Assembly: GCA_026874595.1 (NCBI GenBank)
Contig: CM049320.1
Location: 28,008,714-28,072,713, forward strand
Length of the DNA stretch: 64,000 nt
Direction: 5' to 3'
Source: Sipunculus nudus
Lineage: Eukaryota > Annelida > Sipuncula > Golfingiida > Sipunculidae
The notes below the pieces were generated by a model, which was given only the letters and a program-made list of their open reading frames with translations, ran no database searches and was not told the origin of the DNA. Shown here piece after piece: positions 62,101 through 64,000 of this stretch. The number at the start of each line of letters is the position of its first letter. The stretch's first letter is position 1. The position numbers and the translations under genes are program-made.

Positions 62101-63705
62101 ATTTGACACGGGAACGAGAACGATGAATACTGAGGAACAAAAGAGTAACTTGAGTCAGAAGGGCCCCAGTGAAGTTGTGATAAAGTTGAGTCAGATTGGA
62201 GGTGTTAAAAGTGTTGTTGATTCAAATGAGCAAAACATAAATGAAAAAGTCACAACTGAATCTGAAATGGAAACTGAGGTTATTCCAGAAACAACTGAAA
62301 AGTCAGTCAGTTCAGAAGCCGCAGTAGATATAACCAATGACAAGCCAGTGCGACAGACCAGGGCAAGAAGTCAGTCTCCTTCAAGAAGAGCTAAATCACC
62401 AAGCAGAACAACAAGGGGATCATCTTCTGCAAGAAGAGTTTCAGAAAGTCAGGATTCTGCCCCAACAGAAGAAATTGCACAGGTTGGCACAACAACTGAT
62501 GAAGAAAAAGGTGGCAAAGATTTGGAAACCAGGGAGGAGCAAACAACAAAAGATACAGCTGAAAAACAAGTAAGTGCAACAGCACCACCATCTCCAAGCA
62601 GAACAAGAGGTCACTCTCCATCCAGAAGAGCAAAATCACCCAGTAGAACAACTAGGAAATCAACATCTTCACAGAGAATATCAGAGAGTACTGAAGACAT
62701 GGAATCAGAAGAGGTTCCAATCACAAAAGATACAGCTGATTCTGATGCTGACGTCATACCACCAAGGTCAGGTCGTGGAAGCTCTCCAGCAAGGGTTACA
62801 AAATCTCCCCCAAGAGTCACTCGTAGGTCACTTGCAGGTTTAAGGAAACTGTCAGAATCTGAGCCAGAACCTGCAGTTGCTGTAGAAGCAAAGACTGACA
62901 AAGCTAAAGATGCTCAAGATCAGAAGGATGAAACACAAACTGTTGAGATGCCAGGGTCAAGTACAGATGCAACACAGGATGTTATGGATATTGGAGAGCC
63001 ATCTGTGATTCCAACAACTCCTCCAAAGTCAGCAGAATCGTCAAGACGTCAGAGCAGTAGACGCAGGAGCAGCTTATCATCGCAGCCTGGCACCCCAACA
63101 CGCAGATCCTCCAGACTGCTGCAGAGAGATGAATCACCAAATGTTCCATCTCCTATAAAGGTGTGTGTGATGTCATATATTTTTATAAAGCTTATTTTAT
63201 GAAATTTTTCACTTCCAAAAGCTTGTGTCGCAAATGTTTCTTATTAAAGTTGTAACTTGTTAATAAATTTTCTGCTATATTTGGTAGTTAGAAAAATTGT
63301 TTTGATCGTAAGGCCATGCAGTATTTGTGTTTTATATCCACTTTCTTTCAAGCAAAAGAAAAGAAAAGACCCATTACATTTGTACAGAATGTACACAACT
63401 AAATGCTCCATGATAATTTAAGCACCTGTACTGTTATGTGTCAGTTTTTTTAACTAACTGACAGCTGATACAACTGTAGATATTTATTTCCCATATGTTG
63501 ATTATTGTATAACACATAAGTATATGGACGTCTGATAAATTGTGTGTGTGGTTAGTATATTGTTGCATGCTTCTACTGTTACCAGGAGCAACCAGAACCA
63601 CCTTCAACACCACCAAGAAGGGGTCGACGAACAAGTACATCTGAGGCCACAGTCATGTCGTCAGCCAGAGCTATGAGACGCACACCTACTAGGAAGCCAC
63701 GTCAG
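26922..63705 (+). CDS. AHCTF1: ELYS nucleoporin (AHCTF1/MEL-28), 34 exons, C-terminus beyond window
   Basis: ELYS is the AT-hook nucleoporin that binds chromatin at mitotic exit and recruits the Nup107-160 (Y) complex to seed nuclear pores. The 34 exons listed below join without a frame break into 2,152 codons; human ELYS is about 2,270 residues. Family landmarks, in order: AYQEPENDPRSFCYLW (exon 7) and [12 protein letters not shown] (exon 10) in the N-terminal beta-propeller; SCILSRGIV (exon 13); VLDWAWAKV (exon 16); LLMIDSMLNEIGEPIRALWE and GGDGKYPP (exon 20); GVWLLDHKDF (exon 22); LPWQHRHIIKAFLYQG (exon 23); LPVNDTEESHLVSYL (exon 25); and ARPKPLSAV (exon 27), where the helical domain ends. 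TPQSILKTR (exon 30) resembles a human tail motif. The tail is Ser/Pro/Arg/Glu-rich and disordered. The start ATG gives the correct phase into exon 2; an upstream noncoding exon is possible ('tttcttgtttgaag' just before it). Introns carry many transposons. Confidence 0.93.
27112..27288. mobile_element. TACAG-family MITE, copy 3 (ELYS intron 1)
   Basis: Left end TACAGTAAAACCTTG, right end 'agggtttttctgta', with internal 'aggtggtcatttaag' and 'aggtggtcactaaac' as inverted-style modules. TA ends; 177 bp. Confidence 0.55.
27511..31725 (+). mobile_element. HelB-family Helentron-like element filling most of ELYS intron 1
   Basis: The 5' end is TTTTTAGCTCAGCTGACTAT, followed by a CGTC minisatellite (27560-27595). 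The 3' end has CAGCTGAGC (31693-31701), the hairpin GACCCATAGGTC, then CCTTGTT. Diverged core repeats of about 600 bp lie at 27650-28130 and from 28280, resuming at 30338-30640; both contain 'gcccaactttgaccatggcacgttttt' or a close relative. A separate inverted-repeat element (28494-30337) interrupts the second unit. The interval 30650-31690 has no recognised content apart from a small coding-like patch near 30747-30926. Confidence 0.6.
28494..30337. mobile_element. inverted-repeat DNA transposon, PIF/Harbinger-like by TSD
   Basis: The ends are roughly 32-bp inverted repeats starting GGCCAGACTTTTTTAATT, flanked by TAA on both sides (28491-28493, 30338-30340). Sequence outside the ends is continuous with a HelB core unit, which defines the boundaries exactly. 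The interior (about 1.8 kb, relatively CpG-rich at 29230-29470) has no transposase. A tandem duplication of about 51 bp ('gtgatctccaatggaaa..') lies at 29553-29651. The 3-bp T-A-A duplication suggests PIF/Harbinger; the superfamily is inferred. Confidence 0.65.
31739..31998 (+). CDS. AHCTF1: ELYS exon 2
   Basis: The acceptor is TTCCACAG|ATGG and the donor AGG|GTAAGT; phase 1 in, 0 out. It encodes DGTLTWQARGPALEVV..NIAKGRVVKAISMPYR, matching the first propeller blades (human GPQLEVV, KVVKAVVLPGR). Confidence 0.92.
32046..33212 (+). mobile_element. HelD-family Helentron-like element (ELYS intron 2)
   Basis: The 5' end is TATGCCCCCCGCCACAAAGT, folding back on GGCCGGGGCATA. The inverted copy GGCGGGGGCAT lies at 33189-33199, then CTAG at 33209-33212 and a T run. 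The core has six tandem units of about 180 bp ('cagactttttttcgcaatgcctgcagat' type, near 32134, 32315, 32500, 32677, 32845, 33018). The left flank is also a T run. It begins 47 bp after the exon 2 donor. Confidence 0.75.
33525..33654 (+). CDS. AHCTF1: ELYS exon 3
   Basis: Acceptor CTGCAG|GTGACG, donor ATAG|GTAAAA. It encodes VTAIETVTTESGEQAP..VAVGTLGGHVYLI, a propeller strand pattern; phase 0 in, 1 out. Confidence 0.9.
33887..34105 (+). repeat. dispersed intronic repeat ending in CCTCC..GGAGG, copy 1
   Basis: It shares 'cataagtgattgtacatttgtgaat', 'gatcatgtgcctgat.cacaccaaaatctaattgattc' and a 'cataccctcctggcggaggc' end with copies at 41150 and 54590. All three are in the ELYS sense orientation. 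Superfamily unknown. Confidence 0.6.
34139..34279 (+). CDS. AHCTF1: ELYS exon 4
   Basis: Acceptor TGTTGCAG|ACAT, donor GACG|GTTAGT. It encodes DICMDDPDITDEVQPASLAI..QMHLCLELD; the DICMDD start parallels human LVDLCLDD. Phase 1 to 1. Confidence 0.92.
34823..34897 (+). CDS. AHCTF1: ELYS exon 5
   Basis: Acceptor TGTTTCAG|TTGG, donor TCAG|GTGAGT. A short 75-nt exon encoding VGDTHTQDYFYFRKPDCSLI..; phase 1 to 1. Confidence 0.85.
35080..35124. repeat. (TA)n microsatellite in ELYS intron 5
   Basis: Uninterrupted alternating TA, about 45 bp, ending about 75 bp before the exon 6 acceptor. Confidence 0.9.
35201..35309 (+). CDS. AHCTF1: ELYS exon 6
   Basis: Acceptor TTTTGCAG|ATGA, donor TTGA|GTAAGT. 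It encodes DEVCVTSLLFVKHTGCLHVG..FQIWKAYVPML; FNFGCFQIW parallels the human propeller GFSDGYLALW. Phase 1 to 2. Confidence 0.92.
36179..36551. mobile_element. inverted-repeat MITE in ELYS intron 6
   Basis: About 43-bp imperfect terminal inverted repeats: the left arm 36179-36221 ('atcacttgtattataaaaag' then 'gtaggcaagtctgccaaaacc') pairs with the right arm 36508-36551 ('ggttttgactaagttgccta' onward). No transposase; no target duplication that I can define. Confidence 0.5.
36875..37000 (+). CDS. AHCTF1: ELYS exon 7
   Basis: Acceptor CTAACAG|GTAT, donor AAGG|GTAGGT. It encodes EYSSRYEEDLYPVTHMAYQE and PENDPRSFCYLWLARG, the most recognisable propeller motif (human FQEPENDPRNCCYLW). Phase 2 to 2. 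Confidence 0.96.
37376..37460 (+). CDS. AHCTF1: ELYS exon 8
   Basis: Acceptor TATACAG|GAGC, donor GAG|GTGGGT. It encodes GSQMTSSITMYQLAYNKKTW and YDGFGVLFE; phase 2 to 0. Confidence 0.9.
37481..37662. mobile_element. TACAG-family MITE, copy 4 (ELYS intron 8)
   Basis: Left 'tcagtaaaaccttta', right 'ggcggggttttactata', with internal 'gggtggtcaactaag' and 'aggtggtcattagg'. It begins about 20 nt after the exon 8 donor. Confidence 0.55.
38332..38497 (+). CDS. AHCTF1: ELYS exon 9
   Basis: Acceptor CATACAG|GAGC, donor GATG|GTCAGT. It encodes ELLCVGPRLEHDLGTDPASG..VLTCFTLHDLNYKPPKLAE..; phase 0 to 1. Confidence 0.88.
38965..39100 (+). CDS. AHCTF1: ELYS exon 10
   Basis: Acceptor GTTTTAG|GGAG, donor TCAG|GTAAGA. 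It encodes ..LSLCLFVWEAE.., [20 protein letters not shown] and HSV, near-identical to human [19 protein letters not shown]. Phase 1 to 2. Confidence 0.97.
39666..39753 (+). CDS. AHCTF1: ELYS exon 11
   Basis: Acceptor ATTTTAG|GACC, donor ATG|GTAAGG. It encodes RTSGTHEVCPFMAFCSLEPV..SDAIM, corresponding to the human ..FALWSLESV region. Phase 2 to 0. Confidence 0.9.
40396..40489 (+). CDS. AHCTF1: ELYS exon 12
   Basis: Acceptor ATTTCAG|ACTG, donor TTCA|GTAAGT. It encodes TVHIDYNSIIKFQSNIRPPP and EQHIYPSSLSF; the PPPEQ-x3-P-S block is conserved. Phase 0 to 1. Confidence 0.92.
40901..40962 (+). CDS. AHCTF1: ELYS exon 13
   Basis: Acceptor TTTTGCAG|CTGC, donor CTG|GTGAGT. A 62-nt exon encoding TASCILSRGIVIAKFIGLQK; human ATCLLNSGVVHLTCTGFQK. 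An upstream TTTGCAG at about 40841 does not give the right frame. Confidence 0.92.
41150..41389 (+). repeat. dispersed intronic repeat, copy 2, followed by SINE-like head
   Basis: Same layout as 33887-34105, ending 'cataccctccttgagtaggc'. Further on in the same intron, 41838-41960 has tRNA-like 'atcgcctggtggttaagac' with a decayed B box 'atttgatcc', a possible SINE fragment. Confidence 0.5.
42152..42277 (+). CDS. AHCTF1: ELYS exon 14
   Basis: Acceptor CTTTCAG|GTTT, donor TTA|GTAAGT. It encodes VLLEMSHQGPAAMIDPDEIF..STGLLHRGSDVPAVGGHL, the start of the helical domain. Phase 0 to 0. Confidence 0.9.
43227..43317 (+). CDS. AHCTF1: ELYS exon 15
   Basis: Acceptor TTTACAG|GCCC, donor GGAG|GTCAGT. 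It encodes AQKRLSLLTVSLENNQINFI..KHWANG; parallels human TGYIRRWI. Phase 0 to 1. Confidence 0.88.
43806..45547 (+). mobile_element. HelA-family Helentron-like element, copy 2 (ELYS intron 15), best preserved
   Basis: The 5' end GTATCCGCCAAAACGAAG is followed by its fold-back. The inverted copy TTTTGGCGGATAC lies at 45503-45515. A perfect 3' hairpin GTAGTCG-cttgt-CGACTAC (45518-45536) comes 11 nt before the terminal CTAG (45544-45547). Flanks are TT on each side. The core has five units of 280 bp (markers 'gggaaccgtttgacc' at 44041, 44321, 44601, 44880, 45160), most with two copies of GGTGGCGCCACC. Adjacent units are nearly identical, so amplification was recent. It ends 18 nt before ELYS exon 16. 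Minus-strand ORFs here are repeat artefacts. Confidence 0.8.
43998..45400 (+). repeat. 280-bp satellite-like tandem array inside HelA copy 2
   Basis: Five units; the first four are almost identical to one another, the last more diverged and closer to units in copy 3. Each has 'ctcgggaaccgtttgacc', 'tgtagccctggga.agcttt', GGTGGCGCCACCTGCAACC, 'actcatatctctgcagtg' and AGGTGGCGCCACCTACATT in that order. Confidence 0.9.
45566..45655 (+). CDS. AHCTF1: ELYS exon 16
   Basis: Acceptor TGTTACAG|AGTT, donor TTGT|GTAAGA. It encodes EFAGVGCTLRTVLDWAWAKV..AADQL; human NLRFVLEWTWNKV. The preceding intron sequence is HelA DNA to within 18 nt of the acceptor. Phase 1 to 1. Confidence 0.93.
46190..46330 (+). 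CDS. AHCTF1: ELYS exon 17
   Basis: Acceptor AATTTAAG|GCAT (weak polypyrimidine tract), donor CAAG|GTAACA. It encodes CMPLYDWSGQLMDSQAQHML..ANQNIPTTDQ; human LCVPLFDGS.. Phase 1 to 1. Confidence 0.9.
46569..46673 (+). CDS. AHCTF1: ELYS exon 18
   Basis: Acceptor TTTTTAG|GTAA, donor CCAG|GTCAGT. It encodes GKVELDMKVEVVTLVHQHFQ and VALWFYTNGILPEKP; human QVVLWFSHSGLLPE. Phase 1 to 1. Confidence 0.94.
47657..47756 (+). CDS. AHCTF1: ELYS exon 19
   Basis: Acceptor TTTTGCAG|CCAG, donor ACAG|GTAACT. It encodes ASGSDSGAPGICYPYLALKD and FYFKRRKEITGLH; human ..CYNYPVIQNYYTSRRQKFERL. Phase 1 to 2. Confidence 0.92.
48823..48943 (+). CDS. AHCTF1: ELYS exon 20
   Basis: Acceptor TTTGATAG|TGAG, donor CAC|GTGAGT. 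It encodes ..EGLLMIDSMLNEIGEPIRAL and WEKEGGDGKYPPPNLH, one of the most conserved blocks in the helical domain. Phase 2 to 0. Confidence 0.97.
49325..49708. mobile_element. MITE with TTCACTACCTCTG ends (ELYS intron 20)
   Basis: Terminal inverted repeats of about 25 bp: left TTCACTACCTCTGAGATTGA, right '..aaaccccagaggtagtgaa'. An internal 'ccaagtggtatttaccacttgg' palindrome is also present. No clear target duplication. The CACTA start is suggestive of EnSpm, but the family is uncertain. Confidence 0.5.
50367..50480 (+). CDS. AHCTF1: ELYS exon 21
   Basis: Acceptor GTTGCAG|GCGT, donor CAG|GTAAGG. It encodes ALMVSYLLETVPVYTKYLLT..MDLAMHVPDNAREQ; human LDMYLLDGV..ITIYLLLDIMY. Phase 0 to 0. Confidence 0.92.
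51225..51287 (+). CDS. AHCTF1: candidate cassette exon in ELYS intron 21
   Basis: The 63-nt open segment has acceptor CACTTAG|GTAT and donor ATG|GTGCGT, phase 0 to 0, so it could be included without breaking the frame. It would add VSSSSLLKERLGRGSLTSSTM. It is GC-richer than the surrounding intron. Human ELYS has nothing here and exon 21 joins exon 22 well without it, so it may be alternative or false. Confidence 0.3.
51436..51528 (+). CDS. AHCTF1: ELYS exon 22
   Basis: Acceptor TCTTACAG|AAGG, donor TTCAG|GTACCT. It encodes KAARFPSVFCHTPAIGRLAE and GVWLLDHKDFQ; human SFPTVFAI..QGFWLIDHNDYE. An alternative acceptor TTTTAAG nine bases upstream would add ILQ in frame. Confidence 0.92.
51936..52126 (+). 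CDS. AHCTF1: ELYS exon 23
   Basis: Acceptor CTTCCAG|CAAG, donor ATGG|GTAAGA. It encodes QALTVLMDPSLRDHLLPWQH, RHIIKAFLYQGCHQMALCYI and ..DVRLKLTVLLANG; human [25 protein letters not shown]. Phase 0 to 2. Confidence 0.97.
52650..52744 (+). CDS. AHCTF1: ELYS exon 24
   Basis: Acceptor CTGACAG|GTTG, donor CAGA|GTAAGT. It encodes LTSEALTYQQSCRDQVSMED and LLSHIFLACQQ; human EAWNFLRQHC..EELLKHMYEVCQE. Phase 2 to 1. Confidence 0.92.
53509..53690 (+). CDS. AHCTF1: ELYS exon 25
   Basis: Acceptor CATTTAG|CTGG, donor ATG|GTAATT. It encodes GKVNRLLELPVNDTEESHLV..LVMYYLQRGRYVDAIRQNSK..; human LLKLPFTDTEQECLVKFL. Phase 1 to 0. Confidence 0.96.
54099..54243 (+). CDS. AHCTF1: ELYS exon 26
   Basis: Acceptor TCAACAG|AGTG, donor GAAG|GTATGA. 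It encodes SETIQARDRASTRNTIVERY and RDILPAVQRRFF..; human [25 protein letters not shown]. Phase 0 to 1. Confidence 0.94.
54590..54804 (+). repeat. dispersed intronic repeat, copy 3 (ELYS intron 26)
   Basis: Same blocks as at 33887 and 41150, ending 'tataccctcttgccggaggc' 27 nt before the exon 27 acceptor. Confidence 0.6.
54832..54979 (+). CDS. AHCTF1: ELYS exon 27
   Basis: Acceptor GATTCTAG|TTGC, donor ACTG|GTAAGT. It encodes VARPKPLSAVVNRVQRTEAV..SPVSNW; human SRPKPLSAVPKQV. End of the folded part. Phase 1 to 2. Confidence 0.95.
55215..55286 (+). CDS. AHCTF1: ELYS exon 28
   Basis: Acceptor TTTCTAG|GGTG, donor TCAG|GTACGA. It encodes WVEEKSVMEPFVGTPCTPRV RKRV, with FxGTP resembling human AFFGTP. 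Phase 2 to 2. Confidence 0.9.
55963..56112 (+). CDS. AHCTF1: ELYS exon 29
   Basis: Acceptor GTTACAG|TGAG, donor GAAG|GTATTT. It encodes SEVSELVYPTPQMEREIPRT..MDSPKR; Ser/Thr-Pro-rich disordered tail. Phase 2 to 2. Confidence 0.85.
56796..57073 (+). CDS. AHCTF1: ELYS exon 30
   Basis: Acceptor TCACCAG|GAGA, donor TTAC|GTGAGT. It encodes several basic Thr-Pro segments (LRTPPTGH, LQTPPVKRKSPARPK, ARTPQSILKTRSLSR). TPQSIL matches the human tail. Multiple CDK-type sites are visible. Phase 2 to 1. Confidence 0.9.
57485..57680 (+). repeat. tRNA-derived SINE (ELYS intron 30)
   Basis: An A-box-like 'tggcataatggttagggcg' and a B-box-like 'ggttgtgagttcatgtcc' at tRNA spacing, followed by a 'ccactaagactccaggctaaag' body. 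One copy in the window. Confidence 0.45.
57898..58474 (+). CDS. AHCTF1: ELYS exon 31
   Basis: Acceptor TTCACAG|ATGA, donor AAAG|GTAATT. 577 nt of acidic, Ser/Thr/Pro-rich tail (TPPPIQRVTRASTPKKTS, then acidic runs, then RFSLSSSHTFTPSKLARSPL). Disordered; no domain recognised. Phase 1 to 2. Confidence 0.9.
58531..59988 (+). mobile_element. HelA-family Helentron-like element, copy 3 (ELYS intron 31)
   Basis: The 5' end GTATCCGCCAAAACGAAG with fold-back; inverted copy TTTTGGCGGATAC at 59944-59956; decayed hairpin (AGTCGCTTGTCAACTAC); terminal CAAG instead of CTAG, then TT. Four 280-bp core units (markers near 58768, 59048, 59328, 59606), more diverged than in copy 2. It starts about 56 bp after the exon 31 donor. 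Confidence 0.75.
60799..60944 (+). CDS. AHCTF1: ELYS exon 32
   Basis: Acceptor TTCTCAG|GAAA, donor ACGA|GTAAGC. It encodes RKSPKMASRTDNLTPSPRRP..VIDDDITFQFGKTS; disordered tail with SP/TP sites. Phase 2 to 1. Confidence 0.88.
61383..63160 (+). CDS. AHCTF1: ELYS exon 33, large tail exon
   Basis: Acceptor TCTATCAG|CCAC, donor AAAG|GTGTGT. 593 codons without interruption. An acidic N-terminal part carries a duplicated DFLPDMD motif (61646-61666, 62006-62026), each followed by SFS[RK]FQ. The C-terminal part has three basic RS/SP modules (about 62350, 62590, 62760) of the form SPSRRAKSPSRTTR..RR.SES. Large last-third exons are typical of disordered nucleoporin tails. The 151-codon minus-strand ORF at 61324-61779 is a shadow. 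Confidence 0.93.
63586..63705 (+). CDS. AHCTF1: ELYS exon 34 (last seen)
   Basis: Acceptor TTACCAG|GAGC, donor CAG|GTAGGT; phase 0 to 0. It encodes EQPEPPSTPPRRGRRTSTSE..RRTPTRKPRQ. PPRRGRR resembles an AT-hook core (RGR flanked by Pro/basic), as expected near the ELYS C-terminus. The stop codon lies beyond the window. Confidence 0.88.
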
Positions 63706-64000
63706 GTAGGTAACTGAATCAATTAATTCAGGCATACTTAAAGGGAACTTAGTAAACTGAAGTTTTAGTTTTGACGGAATTAAATATCTCAAAAGCAGCT
63801 GCTAGCTTCCTTGGATGCTAGGACAGTTATGACATAATTTAAAAACTAAATTTTATTTTGTCATCTTTTTGGAGAGGGGCTTTTCTTGAAAACATAATGC
63901 ATTGGACATTCTAATATGGCCAATAAGGCCTACTTTTAGTCATAACAATAGTCTTGCTGAAATCTGCACTGCAGTTGCTGTCACACAAACTCAATGATAT

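Larger units (their letters stand above)
33655..64000 (+). other. ELYS introns 3-34 with no further recognised content
   Basis: Beyond the elements listed separately, I see only AT-rich sequence in introns 34280-34822, 37001-37375, 38498-38964, 39101-39665, 39754-40395, 42278-43226 (A-rich runs near 43020-43075), 45656-46189, 46674-47656, 47757-48822, 51529-51935, 52127-52649, 52745-53508, 53691-54098, 55287-55962, 56113-56795, 60945-61382, 63161-63585 and 63706-64000. No intronic snoRNA or nested gene could be supported by eye. Confidence 0.5.

Overview
The window is animal nuclear DNA: AT-rich, intron-rich, dense in transposon remnants, with GT-AG introns. The repeat style (several rolling-circle-like families carrying tandem-repeat cores, tRNA-derived SINEs, TA microsatellites) together with the diverged ELYS protein suggests a lophotrochozoan, most likely a bivalve mollusc. 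That assignment is an inference from general repeat style; no species-diagnostic gene is present.

Layout. Positions 1-19.6 kb are intergenic: a repeat-cored element with a second element nested in it (1-2361), a palindrome-dense patch (3.4-3.6 kb), a small TA-flanked MITE (6.35 kb), three head-to-tail tRNA-derived SINE units (10.2-10.85 kb), a degraded tandem-repeat tract (11.4-12.5 kb), long AT microsatellites, and a CpG-dense promoter-like stretch (16.4-17.6 kb). A two-exon plus-strand gene at 19,610-21,570 encodes a 274-aa CENP-B/Tigger-type DNA-binding protein with no DDE domain and an acidic hexapeptide-repeat tail. At 22.6-24.5 kb three elements sit inside one another.

From 26,922 to the right edge runs one large plus-strand gene, the nucleoporin ELYS (AHCTF1/MEL-28). 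I could place 34 coding exons, all with GT-AG borders and matching phases, giving 2,152 codons before the window ends. The N-terminal part (about residues 1-520) corresponds to the beta-propeller, about 520-1060 to the alpha-helical domain, and the rest to the disordered Ser/Pro/Arg-rich tail. The extreme C-terminus is outside the window.

The most interesting non-genic theme is a group of four repeat families (called HelA-HelD here) that share one architecture: a 5'-terminal short motif, its inverted copy placed internally near the 3' end, sometimes a hairpin, a CTAG or CTTGTT terminus, insertion between T residues, and a core of tandem repeats. This fits non-autonomous Helentron/HINE-type rolling-circle elements. 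Two of them end 14 and 18 nt upstream of ELYS splice acceptors, and ELYS exon 2 is boxed in between two different families. A GGTGGCRCCACC-like palindrome recurs in the cores of three of these families and in two other tracts. I found no bacterial-type operon, CRISPR, rRNA or intact tRNA gene.
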